A stretch of 64,000 nucleotides of DNA from CAVQJU01 sp963755195 (GTDB lineage Bacteria > Acidobacteriota > Vicinamibacteria > Vicinamibacterales > CAVVIG01), in NCBI GenBank assembly GCA_963755195.1, contig CAVWIZ010000008.1:372001-436000 (forward strand), written 5' to 3'. Shown in pieces: positions 42,195 to 49,980 of this stretch. The notes under the pieces are model-generated. The model did not search any database. It was not told the DNA's origin and saw only the letters and a program-made list of their open reading frames with translations. The position numbers were made by a program, and so were the translations under genes. Position 1 is the first letter of the stretch, and each line of letters opens with the position of its first letter.

Positions 42195-42734
42195 TCAGGA
42201 CACCGCCGGCGTCAGCCACAACCCCATCGCGACCACGATGAGGCCGGCGATCAGCCAGCCCAGCAGGCAGACCGCGACCGCCCGCAAGGTGCTCGCGAAG
42301 TCGAGCGCCTGTCGAACGGCCACGACCATGGCCACGAGCATCCACACCGCGGTGAGGGCGAAGACTGGAATCGTCAGCGCCGGAAGGACACCGAATACCC
42401 GGAACAGGCCGGGCGTCGAGGCAAAGCCGATGGTCCGGAGAAGCTCCGGGACGTCCACTCGCGTGGTCGGCTCCGGCAACAAGCGGCCGCCAATCTGGAA
42501 GATGAGCAGAGCCCACGCGGCCCAGCCGAGGAGGGCGGCGATGGACATGATGAACACGGCGCCGACCGGCTGTCCGCCGAACCCAGTCGCACCGATTCCC
42601 GACGCCAGGCTGGACGCCAGTACGACGATGAATGCCTGCCCGGTCGCTGAGCGATCGGCTTCGACTTCCTCGTACGTGGCAACGTCGAGTACGGCAGCCC
42701 CAATGAGCCGATGGATGAAGTTGGCCATGGCCAT
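42195..42734 (-). CDS. Yip1-like integral membrane protein
   Basis: 179 residues with about five hydrophobic spans: AFIVVLASSLASGIGA, GAVFIMSIAALLGWAAWALL, PALTIPVFALTAVWMLVAMV and VAVCLLGWLIAGLIVVAMGL. The start NFIHRLIGAAVLDVATYEEV and the spacing resemble Yip1/YIP family proteins; function unknown. It is divergent from the HAD-ATPase gene and convergent with the cytochrome gene. Confidence 0.7.
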   Translation of the reverse strand: MAMANFIHRLIGAAVLDVATYEEVEADRSATGQAFIVVLASSLASGIGATGFGGQPVGAVFIMSIAALLGWAAWALLIFQIGGRLLPEPTTRVDVPELLRTIGFASTPGLFRVFGVLPALTIPVFALTAVWMLVAMVVAVRQALDFASTLRAVAVCLLGWLIAGLIVVAMGLWLTPAVS

Positions 42735-42776
42735 AATCAGCCTCTATCCTACGTCACCGGTCGCGCTGGCCTGATC

Positions 42777-42794
42777 CTGCCGGAAATCCGGCAG
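42777..42794. promoter_or_regulatory. perfect activator-like dyad
   Basis: CTGCCGGAAATCCGGCAG is the most symmetrical copy of the repeated dyad, 35-52 bp upstream of the -24 at 42829. Flanking bases (CCTGA, TCAGG) extend the symmetry. Confidence 0.6.
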
Positions 42795-42828
42795 ATGGGT
42801 CAGGCCGCGGCCCGATCGGTCCGCGGGT

Positions 42829-42844
42829 TGGCACACCATTCGCT
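42829..42844 (+). promoter_or_regulatory. candidate sigma-54 promoter
   Basis: TGGCACACCATTCGCT: perfect TGGCAC at -24, GG-N10-GC, TCGCT at -12. Predicted start near 42855, 15 nt before ATG 42870. Confidence 0.6.
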
Positions 42845-42869
42845 CGTATGAAGGCGGTGAGGTGTCAAC

Positions 42870-44618
42870 ATGAAGTTTGCGGCCCTCGCGCTCGATTACG
42901 ATGGAACCATCGCCACGGAAGGGTTCTTCAACCCTGCAGTTCGCGAGGCGATCGGCAGCGTCCGGCAGCGCGGCATTGCGGTGATCCTCGTGACCGGACG
43001 GCGGCTGGCCGATCTTCGCCAGGTGGCGGGCGACCTGGGCTGCTTCGACGCGATCGTCGCGGAGAACGGCGCCGTCCTCGAATTCCCGGGTGGCCGTCAC
43101 GTTTTGCTCGGGCATCCGGTACGGCCTGACTTCCTTCAGGAGCTGCGCCGGCGTCGGATCGACGTCGAGCCGGGAGAATGCGTGCTCGAAGCCGACGCGA
43201 CGTCTGCCCCGGCAATCCTGGAAGTGATCCAGACGCGGGAACAACCCCTGGTCCTGGCGTTCAATCGAGGTCGAGTGATGGTCCTGCCGCAGGCCGTGGC
43301 CAAATCGACCGGCCTGCGTCAGGCGCTTTTTGCCCTTCGGCTCTCGATCCACAACACGGTCGGCATCGGCGACGCCGAGAACGACCACGACCTGCTCGAT
43401 GCATGCGAGGTGGGCGTGGCAGTCGGTTGGGGCAGCGCCGCGCTGCGCGCGGTCGCCGACGAAGTGATCGAAGGTACTGGGCCGGAGGCCGTCGCGGGAT
43501 ACATTCACCGGATTGCTCAGCAACCGCGCCTCGTCGCCGCGCAGATGGGTCGCCGCCGGCTGCTGCTCGGTCACCAGCACGATGGCCAGGCGGTGGACCT
43601 GGCCGTCCGCGGACGGACCATCCTGATTGCGGGCGAGCCTGGAACGGGAAAGTCATGGCTGGCCGGATTGCTCTGCGAGCAATTGATTCTTCAGGGCTAC
43701 TGTCTGTGCATCGTCGATCCGGAGGGCGACTATCGCTCCCTGGAGGGTCTGCCAGGCGTCATCACGCTCGGCGGCGACGACCCGCCGCCGCAGGCGCGCG
43801 ACCTGGTTCGAGCTCTTCGTCATCCCGACGTGAGCGTCATCGTCGACCTCTCGAAGACCCCGCATCATGACAAACGCGAATACCTGAACGGCTTGCTTCG
43901 TGCGCTCGCGACATTCCGACGGCGGACCGGCCTCCCCCACAAGATCCTTGTGGACGAGGCCCACTATTTCCTCGCCGGAACGGAATGCCTGGACTTCATC
44001 GACCCCGGGTTGGGCGGCTACATCCTCGTCACGTACCGCCTGTCTGGGCTGGAGCCCTCCATCCGCACCACCGCCGACAACGTCGTCATCGTGACTCGTG
44101 AGACAGATCCCCTCGAAGCCGAGACGCTACGGGCGATGTGTCATCCACCAACGACGGGTTCCCCGGCAGACGTCCTTGGCGAGCTCGCCACCAATGAAGC
44201 CGCCCTGCTGCCCGGCCCCGAGGAAGCGCACGGCCAGATTCGCCGATTTCAACTCGCCCCTCGTTTGACGGCTCACGTGCGTCATCAGACCAAGTACCTT
44301 GACATGCCAGTGTCAGAGGGCCAGGCATTCGTGTTCGCGGCGGATGGTCGGCCCGGACCACGTGCACGGACGCTCAAAGCGTTCAACGGATTTCTGGTCA
44401 CGATTCCGGGGCCTCGGGTCGAAGGCCATCTCCGGCGCCACGACTTCTCACGGTGGATCAATGACGTGTTCCGCGATCATCGGCTGGCGGCGCACATTCG
44501 CGGAATCGAAGCGCGGGTGGACGCCGACGGCGCGGGTGAGATCGCTGAAGCCATTGCGCAGTCGATTCGGGCCCGTTATGAGACGGCAGCAGAACGAGAG
44601 ACCGCGTTAGAACCGTAA
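42870..44618 (+). CDS. HAD phosphatase fused to a HerA/DUF87-like ATPase
   Basis: 582 residues. Residues 1-210 form a HAD hydrolase of the Cof/sucrose-phosphatase type (ALALDYDGTIA, LVTGRR, GIGDAENDHDLLDACEVGVA). Then comes a P-loop ATPase with Walker A AGEPGTGKSWLAG (near 254), IVDPEGDYRSLEGLPG, Walker B HKILVDEAHYFLAG (near 360) and the late TYRLSGLEPSIRTTADNVVI, as in HerA/VirB4-like DUF87 proteins. The C-terminus is helical. The HAD part keeps its catalytic Asp pair. No known role for the fusion; a phosphatase linked to a nucleic-acid or protein motor is one reading. Confidence 0.82.
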   Translation: MKFAALALDYDGTIATEGFFNPAVREAIGSVRQRGIAVILVTGRRLADLRQVAGDLGCFDAIVAENGAVLEFPGGRHVLLGHPVRPDFLQELRRRRIDVEPGECVLEADATSAPAILEVIQTREQPLVLAFNRGRVMVLPQAVAKSTGLRQALFALRLSIHNTVGIGDAENDHDLLDACEVGVAVGWGSAALRAVADEVIEGTGPEAVAGYIHRIAQQPRLVAAQMGRRRLLLGHQHDGQAVDLAVRGRTILIAGEPGTGKSWLAGLLCEQLILQGYCLCIVDPEGDYRSLEGLPGVITLGGDDPPPQARDLVRALRHPDVSVIVDLSKTPHHDKREYLNGLLRALATFRRRTGLPHKILVDEAHYFLAGTECLDFIDPGLGGYILVTYRLSGLEPSIRTTADNVVIVTRETDPLEAETLRAMCHPPTTGSPADVLGELATNEAALLPGPEEAHGQIRRFQLAPRLTAHVRHQTKYLDMPVSEGQAFVFAADGRPGPRARTLKAFNGFLVTIPGPRVEGHLRRHDFSRWINDVFRDHRLAAHIRGIEARVDADGAGEIAEAIAQSIRARYETAAERETALEP

Positions 44619-44700
44619 CGAGAGGCGTTCGCTCGGGGTCAGCGGCTGACGAGCGCCGCGAGGATCGCTTCGACCGGCGACATGATCCGTGGTCGTCACG

Positions 44701-44847
44701 TCACCCATGGGCGTGAACGTGGTTCGTGTGAACGGTCCGATCGACCTTCTTCCGCGGCAACGCAAGCAGCAGAACACCGACGATGGGCGCCGCCACGAGC
44801 GCGACAAGAGTGACAACGAACAACACCTCGCACAGTTGCTGGACCAT
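44701..44847 (-). CDS. small single-span membrane protein with His-rich tail
   Basis: 48 residues: MVQQLCEVLFVVTLVALVAA then PIVGVLLLALP, a basic RKKVDR and the tail TVHTNHVHAHG. A strong AGGAGGCGAG ribosome site and its own sigma-54-like promoter support it as real. It is similar in layout and tail to the 49-residue protein at 24119-24268. The His cluster could bind a metal ion. Confidence 0.7.
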   Translation of the reverse strand: MVQQLCEVLFVVTLVALVAAPIVGVLLLALPRKKVDRTVHTNHVHAHG

Positions 44848-44884
44848 GGCTCGCCTCCTGATTGAATCGTCTCTGCTTCCGACT

Positions 44885-44900
44885 AGCAATTCGGTTGCCA
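44885..44900 (-). promoter_or_regulatory. candidate sigma-54 promoter of the small membrane protein
   Basis: TGGCAACCGAATTGCT on the minus strand, TGGCA at -24, TTGCT at -12, GG-N10-GC. Predicted start near 44874, 27 nt before the ATG. Confidence 0.7.
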
Positions 44901-44969
44901 GCCGCTGACGAACTGCGCGCTGCCAACATCAGGTCAGCCACGCCGCCCCGCCAGCCAACGACTGGACGC

Positions 44970-45623
44970 CTACTGATGCACGACGACCGTCACCAAAGAG
45001 GGATTGATCTTGAGGCTGCCGTTGTATTCGACGAAGCCCAGCTTCTTGAACTTGTTCATGAAGAAGTTCACCCTGGAACGGGTCGTCCCGACCATTTCGG
45101 CGAGCGCCCCCTGCGATATTTTCGGCAGCACCCAACCGGGCTTGTTCTTCATGCCATACCGTGCGAGCAGCAACAACGTCCGGGCCAGGCGCTTCTCACT
45201 CGAGTTGAACAGCTGATCGGCCAGGTCAGCCTCGAGTCGGGTATTGCGGACCAGCAGATGCGCGATGAACCGATCTGAGAACGTGTGCTGGCGGTGCAGA
45301 AGACGAATCATCTGCCGTTTGGGCACAATCCGCACACTGCTCGCCGTCGACGCTCGCGCCGTCGCCAGTCGGACGGGATGACCGGCCAAGGCCCCCTCGC
45401 CGAGAAAATCACCCGGGCCGAGCGTGCCGACGATCGCCTCTCTCCCGGTCTGCGAAAGCACCGACAGATTGACCGAGCCGCTCTGGATGTACATGACGCT
45501 GTCGCAGGGATCGTCCTGGGAGAAGATCACGTCCCCTCGCGCATACATGACGGTCCGCTTCCCGAGTCCTGCGGACTCGAGGAATCTGCGCGCGTCGAAC
45601 GACCGGGGCGTTGAAGGCGCCAT
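44970..45623 (-). CDS. Crp/Fnr-family transcription regulator
   Basis: 217 residues. A cyclic-nucleotide-binding-like beta-roll (VMYARGDVIFSQDDPCDSVM, GREAIVGTLGPGDFLGEGAL, HPVRLATARASTASSV) is followed by a dimer helix and a helix-turn-helix (ISQGALAEMVGTTRSRVNFF, MNKFKKLGFVEYNGSL). The GDFLGEGAL motif is that of the Crp-type pocket; the Cys pattern of Fnr [4Fe-4S] proteins is absent, so it is not an oxygen-labile FNR. ATG 45623 is chosen because the CNBD begins about 15 residues in. The Crp-type site at 21070 is a possible target. Confidence 0.88.
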   Translation of the reverse strand: MAPSTPRSFDARRFLESAGLGKRTVMYARGDVIFSQDDPCDSVMYIQSGSVNLSVLSQTGREAIVGTLGPGDFLGEGALAGHPVRLATARASTASSVRIVPKRQMIRLLHRQHTFSDRFIAHLLVRNTRLEADLADQLFNSSEKRLARTLLLLARYGMKNKPGWVLPKISQGALAEMVGTTRSRVNFFMNKFKKLGFVEYNGSLKINPSLVTVVVHQ

Positions 45624-45669
45624 TCTGTGAGCCCATGCGGCTGCGGCCGCTCCCTCCGTCAACTACCAC

Positions 45670-45685
45670 TGCAACCCTTACGCCG
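45670..45685 (-). promoter_or_regulatory. candidate sigma-54 promoter of the Crp-type gene
   Basis: CGGCGTAAGGGTTGCA on the minus strand, GG-N10-GC with TTGCA. Predicted start near 45659, 36 nt before ATG 45623. Confidence 0.5.
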
Positions 45686-45739
45686 CCGCGACGCGCAACA
45701 CCTGAATCAACGTTTGCGTCTGGTGCGTGCTCGTCAGGA

Positions 45740-45757
45740 CTGCGGAATATTTCGCAC
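45740..45757. promoter_or_regulatory. activator-like dyad between two divergent sigma-54-like promoters
   Basis: CTGCGGAATATTTCGCAC is a looser form of the shared dyad. It is 55-72 bp from the -24 of the Crp-type gene and 104-121 bp from that of the CBS gene. Confidence 0.4.
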
Positions 45758-45860
45758 TCGAACGAAATTCCTCGACGTTACCCGTCGAGCGGGGTTCGAG
45801 CGAAGCGCCTCCACGAGGCGTTCCAGACGCAACGAACTGGCCCCGAGCACCGCAACGCAG

Positions 45861-45876
45861 TGGCATCGTTGTTGCG
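45861..45876 (+). promoter_or_regulatory. candidate sigma-54 promoter of the CBS protein
   Basis: TGGCATCGTTGTTGCG, near-perfect -24/-12 with GG-N10-GC. Transcription would start near 45887, only 2 nt before ATG 45889. Confidence 0.65.
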
Positions 45877-45888
45877 AAATAGTCCAGC

Positions 45889-46350
45889 ATGACAACAGTC
45901 TCCGAGATCATGTCAGCCGGGGTCCAGACGGTGAGGCCGGGCGCGCCGGCTGCGACCGCTCGCAAGCACATGCAGTCAAAACAATTCCACCACCTGCTCG
46001 TGAAAGAAGGAACCGACCTGGTTGGTGTGGTGTCCGCGCGCGATCTCAAGCGAGGCGCGCGCACCGGCACGTCGAACAGAAGGTTCGTCGTCGGCGACTT
46101 CATGACGCCGCACGTCGTCACGGTTGGGCCCGACACATCGGTGCATAAGGCCGCCAACCTGATGCGGGGTCGTTCGATTGGATGCCTCGTCGTCGTCGAC
46201 GAGGGGAAAGCCGTCGGTATCGTGACCCTCGCCGACCTCCTCGACCAGATCGGCGAAGCCCGGCGCCATCGCCATGATAAAGGCGCGCCGCCTTCTCTGC
46301 ACTATCGCGTGCCACACCGGAAGCAGCATCGCGCCGGCGGCGCCTGGTAG
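45889..46350 (+). CDS. CBS-pair protein
   Basis: 153 residues, two CBS motifs: VSEIMSAGVQTVRPGAPAAT to LVGVVSARDLKRG, and VGDFMTPHVVTVGPDTSVHK to VGIVTLADLLDQIG, then a basic, His-rich tail (RRHRHDKGAPPSLHYRVPHR). CBS pairs bind adenosyl ligands and sense energy state. No enzyme domain is attached. If the predicted promoter is right, the mRNA is leaderless or translation begins at ATG 45910. Confidence 0.88.
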   Translation: MTTVSEIMSAGVQTVRPGAPAATARKHMQSKQFHHLLVKEGTDLVGVVSARDLKRGARTGTSNRRFVVGDFMTPHVVTVGPDTSVHKAANLMRGRSIGCLVVVDEGKAVGIVTLADLLDQIGEARRHRHDKGAPPSLHYRVPHRKQHRAGGAW

Positions 46351-46363
46351 TGTCAGGCCGCCG

Positions 46364-46717
46364 TCAGCGCCAACCCTCCCGGCGCCGGCCGCGTCGTGCG
46401 GCGCGGCTTCCCGCCCAGGCGAGCACGAGGCCGAGCTGAACGCCGACGCCGAGAGCGAGGCACACGAACTTGAACGGCTGGCGTTTGATCCGGTATCCGG
46501 CCTCATCGCGAAGATCCCAGGCGCGATCGGTCCAGCGTCGAGCCGTTTTGAGCGCTCGTCTTGCGGCGTAGACGCCGTCCTCGACGGCGTCAGCCGTCAC
46601 CGTCTTCAGCAATCGCGCCTCGTGCGCGAGATGCGCGGCGTGGCGAACGGTATCGACAGCCTTGTCGAATGTGGTGTCCGGCTCCTGTTTCGCCGTCTCG
46701 AGAATTGAGCGTGTCAT
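46364..46717 (-). CDS. small membrane-anchored helical protein (YqjD/DUF883-like)
   Basis: 117 residues: ETAKQEPDTTFDKAVDTVRH, ADAVEDGVYAARRALKTARR, then a single C-terminal span FVCLALGVGVQLGLVLAWAG and a basic tail. The long amphipathic helices plus one C-terminal span are as in YqjD/ElaB ribosome-tethering proteins of stationary phase, though similarity is only in architecture. It follows the CBS gene at 46746 by 28 bp in the same operon. Confidence 0.65.
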   Translation of the reverse strand: MTRSILETAKQEPDTTFDKAVDTVRHAAHLAHEARLLKTVTADAVEDGVYAARRALKTARRWTDRAWDLRDEAGYRIKRQPFKFVCLALGVGVQLGLVLAWAGSRAARRGRRREGWR

Positions 46718-46745
46718 GGCAGCCTCCGTTTGAAACCACAGCCGA

Positions 46746-47201
46746 CTACGCGGCACCGGCGATGACGACCGCACGGCGATGCTCGCAAATGCCCGCCAGT
46801 GTGCTCAGCATCGCTTTCGCGGAGGCGGCGCCGGCATGCGTGACGACATCGTTCAACGACAGCATGCCGCGCAGGTGGCCGTCCGCATCGACCACCGGCA
46901 GCCGTCGAACCTTGTGCAGCTTCATCGTCTGAAGCGCAGCCGCCACATCGTCCTCCGCCTGGCAGGTATGCGCATGGCCCTGCGCCACGTCGCGGACGGC
47001 GATCCGATCGGCGAGCTGGCCCCTGGTCGCGAGGGCGATGCAGATGTCCCGATCGGTGACCACTCCTGTGACGCGGCCTTCGTCGTTCACGACCGGCAGC
47101 ACGCCACAGTCGCCCTCCCACATCTCTTTGACCGCTTCGGCCAGGTTGGTCTCGCCTCGGCAACTCCTGACGTCGGTCGTCATGAGATCTCGGACTCTCA
47201 T
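46746..47201 (-). CDS. CBS-pair protein
   Basis: 151 residues with two CBS motifs: VRDLMTTDVRSCRGETNLAE to VTGVVTDRDICIALATRG, and VRDVAQGHAHTCQAEDDVAA to LRGMLSLNDVVTHAG. Similar two-CBS proteins (Hrp1 type) belong to hypoxia and dormancy regulons in mycobacteria; that comparison is by family only. It lies between the DUF4342 gene upstream and the YqjD-like gene downstream, all leftward, and is probably transcribed from the promoter at 47652. Confidence 0.9.
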   Translation of the reverse strand: MRVRDLMTTDVRSCRGETNLAEAVKEMWEGDCGVLPVVNDEGRVTGVVTDRDICIALATRGQLADRIAVRDVAQGHAHTCQAEDDVAAALQTMKLHKVRRLPVVDADGHLRGMLSLNDVVTHAGAASAKAMLSTLAGICEHRRAVVIAGAA

Positions 47202-47256
47202 CTCGTCGCTCCCTTCGTTGCGTCTCTTCCGTGCGCCGGTTCCGGTGCCGCGCCCG

Positions 47257-47565
47257 TCAGCACTGTTCGTCCATCAGTTGCGCAGCCGCCGGCGGCGGTT
47301 CGGTCTTTCGCGACGCGTCGTAGTCGGCCCGCTCGACCTCGACCGTGCAGTCCTTCATCACCGCGACAAGAGTGCCGAGCGCGGCCAGAACCGGCGCGAG
47401 CACGGCACCGACGACGCCGGCCGTGAGAGGGAACTCCGCGACCGTGGCGCCGTCGCGCTTCACGACGACGCGGCGGACGTTGCCTTCGTGAACGATCCGC
47501 TTCACCCGTTCGACGACGTTCCCGGTTTTGGCCTCGAACGATTCACAGAATGTCTTCGTGTTCAT
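47257..47565 (-). CDS. DUF4342 protein
   Basis: 102 residues: FCESFEAKTGNVVERVKRIV, GNVRRVVVKRDGATVAEFPL, then a hydrophobic segment GVVGAVLAPVLAALGTLVAV and a Cys-containing tail. The VKELIHEGNVRRIIIKNEDG-like pattern and the Leu/Ala segment are diagnostic of DUF4342, whose function is unknown. ATG 47565 is preceded by GGAGCAGACACC. It heads a leftward operon with the CBS and YqjD-like genes. Confidence 0.8.
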   Translation of the reverse strand: MNTKTFCESFEAKTGNVVERVKRIVHEGNVRRVVVKRDGATVAEFPLTAGVVGAVLAPVLAALGTLVAVMKDCTVEVERADYDASRKTEPPPAAAQLMDEQC

Positions 47566-47651
47566 GGTGTCTGCTCCTTGAGCTGACTGGCGCCGCGCAC
47601 CGCCGGCGGCCACCTTCAATTCGCCGGATGGGGTAGGCCGCTTTACTGAGA

Positions 47652-47667
47652 CGCAACATGAGTGCCA
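47652..47667 (-). promoter_or_regulatory. candidate sigma-54 promoter of the DUF4342 operon
   Basis: TGGCACTCATGTTGCG on the minus strand, perfect TGGCAC and TTGC with GG-N10-GC. Predicted start near 47641, 76 nt before ATG 47565. Confidence 0.75.
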
Positions 47668-47716
47668 GTCCGAATCTGGTGGCGGTCGTGACCGATCAGG
47701 CACGGACACGGGCATA

Positions 47717-47734
47717 CTGCCGACAACCCGGCGA
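47717..47734. promoter_or_regulatory. activator-like dyad
   Basis: CTGCCGACAACCCGGCGA, 50-67 bp upstream of the -24 at 47652-47667. Confidence 0.5.
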
Positions 47735-47846
47735 TTTCATCGGGGAAGAATCAGGTACAGCGAATGCACATTGATTCAACATGGCGTTCCTCCAAGCATT
47801 GACCGCTTCCGAGCGGCAGGGTCGTTCCCAAACCGACTCCCAGACG

Positions 47847-49049
47847 ATGAACGAACGCCCGGCGGGATGCCCGGATATTCAGGGGCACGTGAGCTGTGGC
47901 TTCGAGCCGGTGCGCGAGGCGTTCGCCGAGAATTTCGCTCGGAGACGCGAACTCGGCGGCGCCTGCTGCGTCTATCACCACGGCAAGAAAGTCGTCGACT
48001 TGTGGGGCGGCGTGCGGAACAAGGGGACCGGTGAGTCGTGGGAGCGGGGCACCATGGTGCTCGTCCACTCCGCCACCAAGGGCCTGGCAGCGATGACCCT
48101 CGCCCTCGCTCACTCAAGAGGCTGGCTCGATTACGAAGAGCCAGTCGCGACGTACTGGCCCGAGTTCGCGCAACAGGGGAAGGAACGGATCACCGTCCGC
48201 CAACTGCTCGCCCACCAGGCCGGGCTCTTCGCTATCGACGAACCCGTTGATCGGAGCGTGGTCGCCGATCCGGACCGTCTGGCCGTCGTGCTCGCTCGTC
48301 AGAAGCCCGCCTGGGAACCGGGAACCCGACAGGCCTATCACGCGCTCAGCCTCGGATTCTACGAAGGCGAACTGCTGCGCCGGTTGGATCCACGACATCG
48401 CACGCTCGGCCAGTTCTTTCAGGATGAGATCGCCACTCCACTCGGTCAAGACGTGTACATCCGGCTGCCGGAGACGATTCCGAACTCCCGGCTGGCCACG
48501 CTGACGCCGCCCGGCCCGCTTCGCATGCTGACCGGCTTCCCGCTTCGATTCATGCTCGAAACCATGAATCATCATTCGAACATCTACCGGGCACTGACGA
48601 TCAATCCGGGTACTGCGGTGTATCAGGACGAGAGGCGCGTCTACGCGCGCAACCTCGAAGTGCCGTCCGGCGGCGGCGTCGGTACGGCACGAGGCATCGC
48701 GCGCAGCTACGGCGTCTTTGCGAGTGGAGGACGAGAGCTGGGGCTCCGCCAGGAGACGTTGGACCTGCTGGCCGCGCCCGCGATTCCGCCGACGCGCGGC
48801 TTTTTTGATGAGTGCATGAAGAGCGACGGCGGTCAGTTCTCGCTGGGCTTCATGAAGCACACCGCGATCTGGCCGTTCGGCAGCGCCCGCTCGTTCGGAT
48901 CCCCGGGCGCCGGTGGCTCACTTGGCTTTGCGGATCCGGAGGCCGGCATCGGTTACGCGTACGTGACAAGTCAGATGGGGACTGCATTGACCGGCGACGC
49001 GCGGGACGTGGCACTCAGAGATGCGCTCTACTCCCTTCTCCACGCCTGA
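47847..49049 (+). CDS. serine hydrolase of the beta-lactamase class C / EstB type
   Basis: 400 residues. The nucleophile motif is HSATKG (S-x2-K), the second motif Tyr is in RQAYHALSLG, and GSPGAGGSLGFADP stands near the C-terminus, where penicillin-binding enzymes have the KTG box. This is typical of EstB-like esterases and LACTB-like proteins. No signal peptide, so probably a cytoplasmic esterase. ATG 47847 is preferred; the frame extends to 47781 without family similarity. It has no recognisable sigma-54 site and is divergent from the DUF4342 operon. Confidence 0.88.
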   Translation: MNERPAGCPDIQGHVSCGFEPVREAFAENFARRRELGGACCVYHHGKKVVDLWGGVRNKGTGESWERGTMVLVHSATKGLAAMTLALAHSRGWLDYEEPVATYWPEFAQQGKERITVRQLLAHQAGLFAIDEPVDRSVVADPDRLAVVLARQKPAWEPGTRQAYHALSLGFYEGELLRRLDPRHRTLGQFFQDEIATPLGQDVYIRLPETIPNSRLATLTPPGPLRMLTGFPLRFMLETMNHHSNIYRALTINPGTAVYQDERRVYARNLEVPSGGGVGTARGIARSYGVFASGGRELGLRQETLDLLAAPAIPPTRGFFDECMKSDGGQFSLGFMKHTAIWPFGSARSFGSPGAGGSLGFADPEAGIGYAYVTSQMGTALTGDARDVALRDALYSLLHA

Positions 49050-49105
49050 CGAGGAACGGCCTCATCCGAACGGCGCCGCGATGACGTCTACCTTCCTGCC
49101 TTTCC

Positions 49106-49131
49106 AGCGCCGGCTTCGAGGGGCCGGCGCT
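49106..49131. terminator. hairpin between convergent genes
   Basis: AGCGCCGGC/GCCGGCGCT, a 9-bp stem with an 8-nt loop, lies between the ends of the hydrolase and BON genes. It lacks a T-run but could stop transcription from both sides. Confidence 0.5.
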
Positions 49132-49161
49132 CTGGGCGCGACAACCACAGCGGACGTGGGT

Positions 49162-49812
49162 TCAGGGCGTAACCGTAAGACGGTCGTCGACTTGCATGAC
49201 GCCCGGCGCGGCCCAGGCAGCTCGCTCGGCTTCCCTCCGCTCGGCCCACGACCGCACGTTGCCGGTCAGCACGATCTTGCCGTCCACGCCGGCGACGTGC
49301 ACCCGCCGGGCGTCGATTTCGGCGCTGCGCCTGAACGCCGCTTCGATCTTGTGCTGCACGTCCGAGGTGCTCACCCGGGGCTTCACGACGATTTCGTTGG
49401 CGACGCCTTTGACGCCCGTGAGCTCGCGCAGGAGACGTTCCGCGGCATCCCTCTCGTACCGCCAGTCGACCACGCCTTTCAGCGTCACCCAACCGTCGGC
49501 GACGGCGACGGTGACGCAATCCTTCGGCACCAATGTGTTCCAGGCGAGGGCCGCCACAGCGCCCTGTGCGATGTCGGTATCGGTGCGCACGTAGCCGCTG
49601 GCCAGCCGGACGTCGAGGTCATTCGCGACGCCCTTCACGCCGTAGACACGCAGCGCCGTCCGTTCGGCGGCGTATTTCTCCGCGTACGAGCGGACACTGC
49701 CTCTCAACGTGACGACGCCATCGTCGACGGTGATGCCGACGTCTTTGTCGTTGACGCTGGGCTCCCAATCGAGCGCTCGTTGGACGTGCTCCTGGAGTTC
49801 GTTGTTCGTCAT
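49162..49812 (-). CDS. three-BON-domain protein
   Basis: 216 residues with three BON domains: LQEHVQRALDWEPSVNDKDV to VTLRGSVRSYAEKYAAE; AQGAVAALAWNTLVPKDCVT to VTLKGVVDWRYERDAAE; VQHKIEAAFRRSAEIDARRV to VLTGNVRSWAERREAE. Each ends with the GV-x-x-V turn (GVKGVANDLDV, GVKGVANEIVV). BON domains bind phospholipid or polymers and stabilise the envelope (OsmY family). No signal peptide is seen. It starts at ATG 49812 after AGAGGAGAACACC. Confidence 0.92.
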   Translation of the reverse strand: MTNNELQEHVQRALDWEPSVNDKDVGITVDDGVVTLRGSVRSYAEKYAAERTALRVYGVKGVANDLDVRLASGYVRTDTDIAQGAVAALAWNTLVPKDCVTVAVADGWVTLKGVVDWRYERDAAERLLRELTGVKGVANEIVVKPRVSTSDVQHKIEAAFRRSAEIDARRVHVAGVDGKIVLTGNVRSWAERREAERAAWAAPGVMQVDDRLTVTP

Positions 49813-49875
49813 GGTGTTCTCCTCTGGGTGTCATCCCCATTGCTAACGGCGCGGCCGACGTTCGCGAGTAGGCAG

Positions 49876-49891
49876 AGCAACCGCCATACCA
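49876..49891 (-). promoter_or_regulatory. candidate sigma-54 promoter of the BON gene
   Basis: TGGTATGGCGGTTGCT on the minus strand, GG-N10-GC with TTGCT. Predicted start near 49865, 53 nt before the ATG. Confidence 0.6.
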
Positions 49892-49980
49892 GACGCTATC
49901 GCGAGCTCGTCGAGTACGGGGACGCGAAGGGCTATCACCGGCGGCTGCCGGTTTTGCGGCACAAGCTCAAAGACAATTGA
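49891..49980 (+). pseudogene. 3' fragment of a gene related to 32606-33190
   Basis: The last 29 codons and stop (YRELVEYGDAKGYHRRLPVL, then RHKLKDN) match the C-terminus of the membrane protein at 32606-33190 at about 70% of positions. The rest of the gene is absent. The fragment overlaps the BON promoter region and contains its dyad. Confidence 0.7.
49945..49962. promoter_or_regulatory. activator-like dyad
   Basis: CTGCCGGTTTTGCGGCAC, 54-71 bp upstream of the BON -24. It differs at only two bases from the dyad at 55664. Confidence 0.6.
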
